Shown here piece after piece: positions 20,601-23,000 of a stretch of DNA of 23,000 nucleotides. Under the pieces are notes generated by a model. That model had not been told where the DNA came from, ran no database searches, and saw nothing but the letters and a program-made list of their open reading frames with translations. The DNA comes from Cristatella mucedo (lineage: Eukaryota; Bryozoa; Phylactolaemata; Cristatellidae). The stretch's first letter is position 1, and each line of letters begins with the position of its first letter. The DNA lies in the NCBI GenBank assembly GCA_009760855.2, contig WPIO01000097.1, positions 808,001-831,000 of the forward strand, read 5' to 3'. The position numbers and the translations under genes are program-made.

Positions 20601-22144
20601 CAAGTGGCCCGTGAATTTGTGCCATCCCCTTTAGACTGCAGCGACTCTCTTCTCCCAGGCCTTGCTGCCTGTGCAAATAGTAAAGAAGCATGAGGTGGTG
20701 TTACACTCGGCATCCAGGCTTGTCTGGCGTGATGTACATTGTGTCTCTTCTCTCCGCTCTGCACAGGATCCCCATTAGGGAGCAAATTGACTCCCAAGTC
20801 GCATCCACAGGTCCCTCCATTCACTTATCCTATCCTCAGGAATCCCCCCCACATCACCCATCCCTCCACTCAAGGCCGGTTAGCGATTTCTCTGACCCAC
20901 CTCAAAATCCTTTGGAGACCAGGCCTCTTGTACAGTATGAAATCAACCGACGATGGATCATAATAATAATAATATATTGCACTTGATAAAGCGCCCTCAG
21001 AGAACTTAATCTCTTTCTAGGCGCTTTACATTTGCTGCAAAGTGATACGCAATAGAATAGTAAGTAAAATCATGCTTGAAAAACAAACAAAATGAATAAC
21101 ATGGTTAGGGGTTACATGCACTGGGTCAGCATGCAAATGTGGTTAGTGGCAGCATGAACAGTGTCAGCACGCATAAGCACATCGAGGACGAATCACAAGG
21201 ACCCACTAAATGCTGTCCTAAATAGGTATGTTTTTAAGTTTCTTTTAAATGTGGTCAGGTCAGGGGATGTTCTGATGCAGGTCGGGAGGGAGTTCCAGGC
21301 TGTGGGAGCATACGAGCTAAATGCACGGTCTCCAAAGGATTTAAGGTTTGACAATCATCCCTTGACGTTGAAAACATATACAGCAAAACTTGGTCCTTCA
21401 GTTCGTATGCACCAAAAGCCTGGACACGTGCTTCCGGCTTCAATCACCACCTGCATTGACTTGGCGAATTTAGGTCTCAGCTATAGACACCTGCTCATCT
21501 TTCCTCGTGTCCCAGTGAACTTGTATTTTTTTCTATTTGCCTTGCTTGCTTACCCATGCATGATTAAGTGCATGTTACTAACCAGGGTTCCTACTATGCA
21601 GCAGCCCTAAGTATCTTCTTGTGTGCTTTTGCATGTTTGTCTAAGCGCGATGCCATTGCACGTCATTAACTTCTAGTTACTTTTCTTGCTGCGAGTTATA
21701 GAGCACCGGAATCGAGTTGACACTCTTAAGGCGCTATACCAAAAGCACAGCGATTATTAACAATGCAGCTGTTCCTGACAGTTTATTTTTCGACCGTGTG
21801 AATAGTCTTTTATGTGCATTTACGTGCAACGACTGTGAATCATTTTATAATTGTTGCCCCACTTTTATAACATTTCCTAACTCTAATCCCCTCAACAAGG
21901 GGGGGGGGGTTTGAGCTGACCAGCACACTACTACATCGGCTTACAAGTGGCTAGGTTTTCTGTTGTTATTGCCACCATTTTTGAGCCTCACTATGGTGCT
22001 CTCTTATAGGTATCTACAATTATTACTACAAGTGCATTTGCACATAAGCTTGATGGCGACATGCTCATTATCAGTACGGCATGTAGGTAGCTCACCTTTA
22101 TGCTTTCAGGTGACTGGGATGAACTTGACCTCGAGCTACCCTAA
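3962..22144 (+). CDS. HROB: HROB-like homologous recombination OB-fold protein, seven-exon gene model
   Basis: Join of 3962-4543, 4629-4688, 13444-13635, 13742-13850, 19158-19243, 19504-20272 and 22110-22144, about 610 residues; human HROB is of similar size. Seen: all junctions have GT..AG sites and compatible phases, although they use different genomic frames. The protein has an acidic N-terminus, FPGPAGILP near residue 185, then an OB-fold region with KVPFLAAVIDSL, LLKDPTGEMHGT, LRPGSLLVLKQ and VFSPSPRRQYLNITPNN. The order and spacing of these motifs match vertebrate HROB (the domain formerly called DUF4539). Known for the family: a nuclear protein that binds DNA and MCM8-MCM9 and supports repair synthesis in homologous recombination and interstrand crosslink repair. 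Inference: this is the functional orthologue, since no exon carries a stop or frameshift. The last exon is uncertain (see the separate entries). An extra 5' exon is likely, because an acceptor precedes exon 1. Confidence 0.85.
4629..4688 (+). CDS. HROB: HROB exon 2
   Basis: A 60-bp phase 0-0 exon between acceptor CTTCGTTTCAG and donor CTG|GTAATT. It codes 20 residues, TNLDTDQLKAQSVLSSSSDL. In human HROB the FPGPAGILP motif is likewise followed by a polar linker before the OB-fold region. The preceding intron is only 85 bp (4544-4628). Reading through that intron also stays open, so intron retention would give a different C-terminus ending at 4744. The spliced frame continues cleanly into exon 3. 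Sequence similarity within this short exon is too low to prove it alone; the splice sites and phase carry the call. Confidence 0.72.
4693..4807 (+). mobile_element. LINE family 1, 3' UTR and tail fragment
   Basis: The order of CTACCATTAATCATTCGA, TGCAGCTTATGTAAAGTGC, AGAAAGAGAGAAAGTTCTC, GGGTGCTTTACAAATGTATT and then (ATT)n matches the 3' end of the copy at 11.8-11.94 kb. It begins within about 5 bases of the HROB exon 2 splice donor. Confidence 0.75.
4808..5514. other. Intron 2 sequence, nothing recognised
   Basis: Unique-looking AT-rich intron sequence. No open frame here resembles a known protein, and no repeat of the families seen elsewhere in the window was found. Confidence 0.4.
5515..5625 (+). 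repeat. (GA)n microsatellite
   Basis: About 110 bp of GA dinucleotides with a few GGGA and GATA interruptions. On the other strand it yields meaningless Ser-Leu repeats in two frames, which should not be annotated as protein. Confidence 0.97.
5626..5790 (+). mobile_element. tRNA-derived SINE, copy 1
   Basis: The head has an A box-like TGGTCCAGCGG (5641-5651) and a degenerate B box AGCTCGAGCC (5692-5701). The body is shared with the copy at 12.04 kb (TCGCCCC, CAAGGTCTGGC, GAGGTCGTG). The 3' tail, GAGATTAAGTTCTC then GGTGCTATACAAGTGAATTA, is followed by (TA)13. The tail resembles the 3' end of LINE family 1. Transcription by RNA polymerase III from the internal boxes is expected for this class. 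Confidence 0.75.
5726..5829. repeat. Perfect 104-bp palindrome centred on a (TA)n tract
   Basis: Arm 5726-5777 is the exact reverse complement of 5778-5829. The outer 35 bases of each arm are the SINE 3' tail (ATAGAGATTAAGTTCTC and onward), followed by GTGAATTA and then (TA)13 across the centre. With no spacer it could extrude as a hairpin. The pairing stops abruptly at 5725 and 5830. Confidence 0.97.
6021..6147 (-). mobile_element. LINE family 1, - strand copy, 3' part of an interrupted element
   Basis: On the - strand it codes IAKHNLGFQFYAGDTHLYL and onward to SLNSLAAC. This is the segment holding the RT catalytic box, here YAGD instead of YADD. It continues exactly from the end of the - strand piece that starts at 7198 (..LADV then IAKHN), as shown by the uninterrupted copy at 16.1-16.2 kb. 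It breaks off at 6021 without the LINE 3' end, so a deletion removed the rest. Confidence 0.85.
6146..7197 (+). mobile_element. LINE family 1, 5'-truncated + copy inserted in a - strand copy
   Basis: One open frame runs to TGA at 6959-6961 and codes about 270 residues of the RT C-terminal part (thumb and beyond). Motifs include FLKLNDDKTNLLVMG, ARNLGVIFQSDLSLDDHIS, CNSLLTGLP, ARLVCRERRSCHITPLLADL, HWLP and SFGDRAFSSYAPKAWNSLP. The YADD box lies upstream of the truncation, so it cannot encode an active enzyme. The 3' UTR (6962-7175) has two GCTGAC..CTAACCA units and ends in a TTATT-type tail. CATC flanks both sides (6144-6147 and 7198-7201), a likely 4-bp target duplication. The intact 270-codon frame suggests recent insertion. 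Confidence 0.92.
7198..7665 (-). mobile_element. LINE family 1, - strand copy, 5' part of an interrupted element
   Basis: On the - strand it runs from a PVSLLPLLTK-like motif (near 7640) through QVVADQLN, LASKFQSGFRANH, a stop, RVYNDLL, LLDLSAAFDTIDHKVLLERL and GVPQGSVLGPVLFTVY to LADV at 7198. These are RT fingers/palm motifs in the correct order. The element then resumes at 6147. At least one in-frame stop (near 7518) and a frame change upstream show that it is dead. Confidence 0.88.
7666..8680 (+). mobile_element. LINE family 1, old + strand copy with many stops
   Basis: Shifting frames on the + strand give AFVRPLVRKAILDQ, FLSKILKEVLANQLN, LGRKFQAGF, RVSLLVL, SLLGVLLFTIYTLPLDDVI and, further on, TSHLEVCKPLLASLLSG. 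These line up in order with the motifs of the better copies. Many stops and indels mark it as much older than the neighbouring insertions. It abuts the - strand copy at about 7665, and the exact junction is not resolved. Confidence 0.78.
8681..10774. other. Intron 2 sequence without recognised genes
   Basis: Two uninterrupted - strand frames (9393-9650, 85 codons; 9837-10169, 110 codons) resemble nothing I know and lack clear splice context, so they are not called. Simple repeats are TCTGAA x3 at 9157-9175, an 11-base G run at 9486-9496, and (GCTT)n near 10457-10481. Parts may be older transposons from families not otherwise present. Confidence 0.35.
10775..10980 (+). mobile_element. LINE family 1, degenerate fragment
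   Basis: The sequence around CGGCCTGTGTGATCAGGTGC to TTCATTCTCTGGCTCCTGCC matches the RT C-terminal segment (LVCR..SCHITP, LADL, VKQRIDFKV, SFRSLHSLAPA), with stops. It breaks off at LHSLAPA, exactly where the next, better-preserved copy begins. Confidence 0.75.
10981..11945 (+). mobile_element. LINE family 1, 5'-truncated + copy with frameshift
   Basis: Starts at FLKLNDDKTNLLVMGKPS and stays open for about 205 codons to TAG at 11601-11603. Compared with the 6.1 kb copy, a one-base change near 11583 shifts the frame; the true continuation (FGDRAFSSYAPK) is in another frame. The 3' UTR carries three roughly 36-40-bp GCTGAC..CTAACCA units (11747-11860) instead of two. It ends with AAAGTGCCTAGAAAGAGATT and an ATT-type tail near 11940. 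Confidence 0.88.
12043..12195 (+). mobile_element. tRNA-derived SINE, copy 2
   Basis: A box-like TGGGCCAGTGG (12051-12061) and exact B box GGTTCGAGCC (12102-12111), 41 bp apart, as in a tRNA gene. The body shares TCGCCCC, CAAGGTCTGGC and GAGGTCGTG with copy 1 at 5.63 kb. The tail GGAGATTAAGTTCTCTTAGG, GCGCTATACAAATGAATTA matches the end of LINE family 1. The intact B box makes this the better reference copy. Confidence 0.82.
12230..12960 (+). mobile_element. LINE endonuclease end and linker fragment
   Basis: Frames on the + strand give GHILDLVIIR near 12308-12340 (typical near the end of an APE-type endonuclease), then a segment with ANFKDFLRVYTRKLRKARAS (12583-12822), then LIYRTANSLLANAERS near 12820-12870. 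These match the endonuclease-to-RT linker of CR1/L2-type LINEs. Frameshifts and stops are present. It is probably the upstream part of LINE family 1 or a close relative, but no copy here joins it to the RT. Confidence 0.7.
13155..13320 (+). mobile_element. tRNA-derived SINE, second type
   Basis: A box TGGCTCACTAGG (13169-13180) and B box GTTTCGAATC (13221-13230), 40 bp apart, with CGACTTCGGCTCCGAGGTCG between them forming a self-complementary stretch. The 3' part ends TTGCTATACAAAAG, resembling but not equal to the first SINE tail. It lies 124 bp before HROB exon 3. Confidence 0.65.
13444..13635 (+). CDS. HROB: HROB exon 3, start of the conserved C-terminal domain
   Basis: A 192-bp, 64-codon, phase 0-0 exon between acceptor GTTGGGTTTACAG and donor ACG|GTAGGC. 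The first half is a Ser-rich linker. The second half (AVWQKMLRDLQIREEDL, then HSIDSMKRT) aligns in position with the vertebrate stretch of GPW.xM..LGL followed by a STYSI..VLRKA-like helix, immediately before the OB-fold. The preceding intron is about 8.75 kb and contains most of the LINE and SINE insertions of this window. Phase 0 on both sides means that exon 2 to exon 3 needs no missing exon, though one could exist. Confidence 0.8.
13742..13850 (+). CDS. HROB: HROB exon 4, OB-fold N-terminal part
   Basis: A 109-bp exon between acceptor TGTTGGCTTAG and donor CCCACAG|GTAGTT, leaving phase 1. It codes AARKMLKGGKVPFLAAVIDS, LNVAIADASVLLKDPT and the first base of a Gly. This matches the vertebrate pattern of KVPNMAV..KSL....DA..VFKDPTGEM closely, making it one of the best anchors for the HROB call. 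The frame differs from exon 3 in genomic coordinates, and splicing out the 106-bp intron (13636-13741) restores it. Confidence 0.92.
14083..14311 (-). mobile_element. LINE family 1, rearranged short - strand copy
   Basis: On the - strand it codes LHSLAPAYLYDLLPHQAKHR and GDRAFSSYA, then jumps directly to the 3' tail (CTCTGAGGATGCTTTATCA, ATT-type repeat). The last part of the ORF and the 3' UTR are missing. GAACTAAAGGCACGGTCT occurs twice, at 14120-14137 and 14150-14167, at the rearranged join. Confidence 0.8.
14312..14659. other. Intron 4 sequence, nothing recognised
   Basis: No coding or repeat similarity noted. CCACGTGCACGTGG at 14457-14470 is a perfect 14-bp palindrome holding two E-box-like CACGTG sites, which may be chance. 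Confidence 0.35.
14660..14780 (+). mobile_element. Degenerate tRNA-like SINE remnant
   Basis: GGGCTGAGTTGGTAGGAC (14664-14681) is A box-like, and AGGTTTACTCTCC about 30 bp later could be a decayed B box. CTTTTGGGGTGTTAAATTCC near 14761 recalls the SINE tail. Similarity is weak. Confidence 0.4.
14781..15170. other. Intron 4 sequence, nothing recognised
   Basis: AT-rich, with scattered ATA/AAT runs and no coding or repeat match that I can support. Confidence 0.35.
15171..16499 (-). mobile_element. LINE family 1, longest and best-preserved copy
   Basis: Complete 3' end: ATT-type tail at 15171-15190, the GCGCCCTCAGAGAACTTAAT element, a 3' UTR to 15401, then the ORF up to the 5' truncation at about 16499. 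It is the reference that shows how the broken copies elsewhere were joined. It lies in HROB intron 4, antisense to the gene. Immediately beyond its 5' end is the tail of another - strand copy. Confidence 0.93.
15402..16502 (-). pseudogene. LINE reverse transcriptase, truncated ORF with internal in-frame deletion
   Basis: A 366-codon open frame, the longest in the window. From the N-terminal side: RVYNDLLRNADMGRVSLLVL, FDTIDHKVLLERL (RT palm), GVPQGSVLGPVLFTVY (RT motif B), FHFYADDTLLYL (catalytic YADD, near residue 118), FLK joined directly to SARNLGVIF, then CNSLLTGLP, ADLHWLPV, SFGDRAFSSYAPKAWNSLP and a stop. Compared with the copy at 6.1 kb, 36 codons (LNDDKTNLL to SISPVE) are missing at 16029-16030. 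The endonuclease and the N-terminal RT motifs are absent. RT would copy the LINE RNA at the target nick, but this copy cannot be autonomous. Confidence 0.9.
16510..16550 (-). mobile_element. LINE/SINE 3' tail remnant
   Basis: GATAACTTAATCTCTGTCTA and GGCACTTCAC resemble the reverse-complemented LINE 3' end GAACTTAATCTCTTTCTAGG CGCTTTAC. It is a degenerate copy abutting the 5' end of the large - strand element. Confidence 0.55.
16551..16935. other. Intron 4 sequence, nothing recognised
   Basis: No known protein or repeat similarity. A 103-codon + frame (16795-17106) is interrupted in origin: its second half belongs to the family 2 LINE tail described next, so it is not a gene. Confidence 0.4.
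16936..17200 (+). mobile_element. LINE family 2, 3' end, copy 1
   Basis: Similar over its length to 17610-17830. Shared blocks are TGGCACATC, GCTGCTACTTCCA, CGTGAGATGAAGTC, GTTGGCTACCAAA and TAACACCCACATA. The RT-coding part seen upstream of the second copy is missing, so this is 5'-truncated. Confidence 0.65.
17225..17262 (-). mobile_element. Tiny LINE family 1 fragment
   Basis: GCATACGAACCAAAGGCACGG matches the - strand RT C-terminal segment (GCATACGAACTAAATGCACGG in the 15.5 kb copy). About 35 bp are recognisable. Confidence 0.5.
17300..17850 (+). mobile_element. LINE family 2, RT C-terminal part and 3' end, copy 2
   Basis: The frame at 17325-17516 gives KFDHVSSLLKELGWLVVDHR and HGLAPSYLAELL, matching LINE RT C-termini (FDHVTPLL.ELHWLPV..R and HGLAPSYLSELL). 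A damaged continuation at 17530-17610 corresponds to the GDR.FC..GPRLW.SLP end also seen at bases 35-95. The 3' part repeats the 16.94 kb copy and ends with GCGCTATACAAAA near 17795. Stops and a frameshift make it dead. Confidence 0.75.
17998..18110 (+). mobile_element. tRNA-like SINE remnant
   Basis: B box GGTTCAATTC (18044-18053) matches the consensus. Upstream, TGGCAGAGG (18002-18010) or TTTAGCACTTGCG could be the A box. It is not obviously the same family as the SINEs at 5.6 or 12.0 kb. It is not a functional tRNA gene: no cloverleaf with paired acceptor ends was found. Confidence 0.4.
18302..18352 (+). repeat. Exact tandem duplication, 25-bp unit
   Basis: GAGAGGAAGTCAGTGTGGAT plus TGACT occurs at 18302-18326 and again at 18328-18352 with one base between. 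No other copy is seen nearby. Confidence 0.95.
18353..19157. other. End of intron 4, unassigned
   Basis: A 63-codon + frame at 18447-18638 looks protein-like in composition (YINLEVTSARARRF) but matches no family I know and may be an old transposon. From about 18905 to the exon 5 acceptor the sequence becomes GC-richer and remains open in frame with exon 5, which is probably chance. Confidence 0.35.
19158..19243 (+). CDS. HROB: HROB exon 5, OB-fold core
   Basis: An 86-bp exon after acceptor CCGCTATTTGCAG, ending at donor CAG|GTGGGT. The two leading bases complete the Gly codon left by exon 4, giving DPTGEMHGTMLKQVV and then LRPGSLLVLKQ. In vertebrate HROB the same place reads as TGEMQGT....L and LKPGSVLLLKQ, so the match is clear. 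The preceding intron is 5.3 kb and carries LINE copies and tRNA-like repeats. Confidence 0.93.
19504..20272 (+). CDS. HROB: HROB exon 6, OB-fold end plus GC-rich low-complexity tail
   Basis: A 769-bp exon after acceptor TATAATTTCAG. It begins VAVFSPSPRRQYLNITPNNV, the highly conserved end of the HROB OB-fold, and continues LCIYGE. About 225 further residues are rich in Ala, Pro, Arg, Gly, Ser and Gln and probably disordered. This part is very GC- and CpG-rich compared with the introns, and antisense frames are also open, as expected from composition. The donor used here is GACA|GTGAGT at 20272, leaving phase 1. Without that splice the frame stops at 20280 (TAG). An internal GAAA|GTGAGA at 19582 is a weaker alternative donor soon after the conserved part. 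Confidence 0.88.
20340..20416 (+). CDS. HROB: Alternative HROB terminal exon
   Basis: A second acceptor, TTCTTCTTAAACCCAATTGGCAG, lies 67 bp after the exon 6 donor and is also phase-compatible. It would add (S)LQVIADGKPRDTGKPRPRKN and RLSQ before TAA at 20414, giving about 624 residues. The tail is basic, unlike the acidic vertebrate end. A weak poly(A)-like AAATAAG follows near 20580. This ending is mutually exclusive with the exon at 22110. Confidence 0.35.
20470..20511 (+). repeat. Tandem 21-bp repeat, two units
   Basis: GACCTTCTGCCGGATGGCCA and GACCTTTTGCCGGATGACCG are adjacent, differing at a few positions. It lies just after the alternative stop of HROB. Confidence 0.85.
20680..20955 (+). 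mobile_element. LINE family 1, degenerate + strand remnant
   Basis: In one frame VSLLSALHRIPIREQIDSQV recalls PLLADLHWLPVKQRIDFKV, and CCTCAAAATCCTTTGGAGAC matches the segment coding NLKSFGD in the better copies. Many substitutions and stops are present. A - strand copy starts right after it. Confidence 0.6.
20957..21350 (-). mobile_element. LINE family 1, short - strand copy
   Basis: From the + strand left: AATAATAATA tail, CACTTGATAAAGCGCCCTCA, then the 3' UTR with two GCTGAC units as in the 15.2 kb copy, and finally the last roughly 50 ORF codons (KSFGDRAFSSYAP to SGSL). It is 5'-truncated at 21350. Close similarity to the 15.2 kb copy suggests the same subfamily. Confidence 0.9.
21390..21440 (+). 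mobile_element. LINE family 1, very short + strand remnant
   Basis: TTCAGTTCGTATGCACCAAA AGCCTGGA matches the segment coding FSSYAPKAWN. It may be the continuation of the + remnant that ends at 20955, with the - strand copy inserted between, but the two pieces appear to overlap in LINE coordinates. Confidence 0.45.
21441..22109. other. Unassigned sequence, SINE tail and G run
   Basis: GACACTCTTAAGGCGCTATA CCAAAAG at 21719-21745 looks like an isolated SINE/LINE tail. An 11-base G run lies at 21899-21909. The pyrimidine-rich CTCACCTTTATGCTTTCAG at 22091-22109 is the acceptor used for the candidate last HROB exon. Nothing else is recognised. Confidence 0.4.
22110..22144 (+). CDS. HROB: Candidate HROB terminal exon with acidic C-terminus
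   Basis: After acceptor CACCTTTATGCTTTCAG, the phase-1 frame from exon 6 reads (S)DWDELDLELP then TAA. Vertebrate HROB ends in an acidic, Leu-rich DDLDGLLSELP-like tail, so this short peptide is the more convincing ending on sequence grounds. It needs a 1.84-kb intron (20273-22109) containing LINE pieces. The exon is short and the resemblance rests on about ten residues, so confidence is moderate. No canonical AATAAA was seen in the several hundred bases after the stop. Confidence 0.5.
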
Positions 22145-23000
22145 CGGATAGCAGAATTGCTCGAAAACCATCATATCGTTGTAGATAATCGGCCATTTAA
22201 GCATAGGATTGATTGTCAGCAAGCCAATGCAGCCCGTTCACGTGTTCACAAATATATGGGTGTACAGAATGAAAACGGTTTATTCATCTATGAAGCATTG
22301 TGCCTACCCGCTAGCAATATACCAGTCAAGTTGTATGTATAGCTTTCGCAGTACTACGCAAGCATACCAAACTAGCCAATACAAAAAGTAGCTGAAATCA
22401 GCAATATAAATAGCGAGGCACAAAGTACGAGCTTTGGGCAGAAGATCAGGCTCAATTACTTCATCGGACCAGTCGTCTACCCAGCCTGTAAATGCCATAA
22501 ACACCTAAGCACATTATGCTTGCCCGTACACAGTATTTGACTGTTTTCGCCAGCTTCGATGGTGGTGGAACGCTGCAAAAAATTCAGAAAGTATGAAAAC
22601 TACGATGTCGGTTCATTGCAAGTATGCAGTTAAAGGTGTACACAGCTACAGGTAAGAGCTCTTGCAGCTAGGACAATTTTTGTTTGGGAGGTGAGGAGAA
22701 GTGTCACTTGGAATCAAATGAATGAGGCCTTGTCCACCTTTATACAATGCTGTGTTAAATGCAATGATTGCCTCCAGGTGCTCGAATGTGCAGCCCGAGG
22801 TGAATGCACTGATGGTTTGGCATCGGCTGGCCCTGAGTTCCTACCCCTGTCGTATATCACGCGGCAAGCCCTCTGGTGCACAGTAATGTCACACTGTACC
22901 ACATTGTCTTTACAAACAAGTGACAGTGACTTGACCGTAAGGGTTCTGAAAGGGAGTATGAGACGGCTGCTTAGCAAAGCAGCCAGCAAGATAACCGTGC
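22145..23000. other. Right-edge sequence, no gene fixed
   Basis: If HROB ends at 22144 the first part is its 3' UTR. A possible orphan + exon is 22554-22651 (acceptor TTTTCGCCAG, strong donor ACAG|GTAAGAG, open in one frame). On the - strand 22714-22989 has overlapping open frames without recognised motifs. No repeat of the families above was found. Confidence 0.3.

Overview
This is a stretch of animal nuclear genome, probably from an invertebrate. The evidence is spliceosomal introns, tRNA-derived SINEs, many 5'-truncated LINEs with short ATT-type tails, and microsatellites. Nothing in it looks bacterial or phage-like. I cannot name the species.

The window is dominated by one host gene on the + strand, which I recognise as HROB (homologous recombination factor with OB-fold, human C17orf53). 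Its exons run from about 3.9 kb to about 20.3 kb, and probably to 22.1 kb. They are split by introns of about 85 bp, 8.75 kb, 106 bp, 5.3 kb, 260 bp and a last one of either 67 bp or 1.8 kb. The exons join in compatible phase and give a protein of about 610 residues. It has an acidic N-terminus, the FPGPAGILP motif, an OB-fold domain split over exons 3 to 6, and a long GC-rich low-complexity tail. In vertebrates HROB loads or activates the MCM8-MCM9 helicase during homologous recombination and crosslink repair.

Almost everything else is transposon debris. The main LINE family (L2/CR1-like, with YADD and GVPQGSVLGP reverse transcriptase motifs) has more than ten pieces on both strands. Two are nested: at 6.1-7.2 kb a + strand copy sits inside a - strand copy, with a 4-bp target duplication. 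The most complete copy is at 15.2-16.5 kb on the - strand. It keeps an open frame of 366 codons but has lost 36 codons in frame. A second reverse transcriptase family appears at the left edge and at 16.9-17.8 kb. A LINE endonuclease/linker fragment lies at 12.2-13.0 kb. A tRNA-derived SINE family (5.63 kb and 12.04 kb) ends in the same roughly 40-bp 3' tail as the main LINE, suggesting that the LINE mobilises it. The tail of one SINE copy forms a perfect 104-bp palindrome.

Layout: 0-3.9 kb, upstream region, CpG-rich at 0.5-2.3 kb, no gene recognised; 3.9-4.7 kb, HROB exons 1-2; 4.7-13.4 kb, intron 2 packed with LINEs and SINEs; 13.4-13.9 kb, exons 3-4; 13.9-19.2 kb, intron 4 with LINEs and tRNA-like SINE remnants; 19.2-20.3 kb, exons 5-6; 20.3-23.0 kb, possible terminal exons, more LINE pieces and unassigned sequence. 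I found no new multi-gene system. The points most worth checking are the HROB model, its alternative 3' ends, the palindrome and the SINE-LINE tail sharing.
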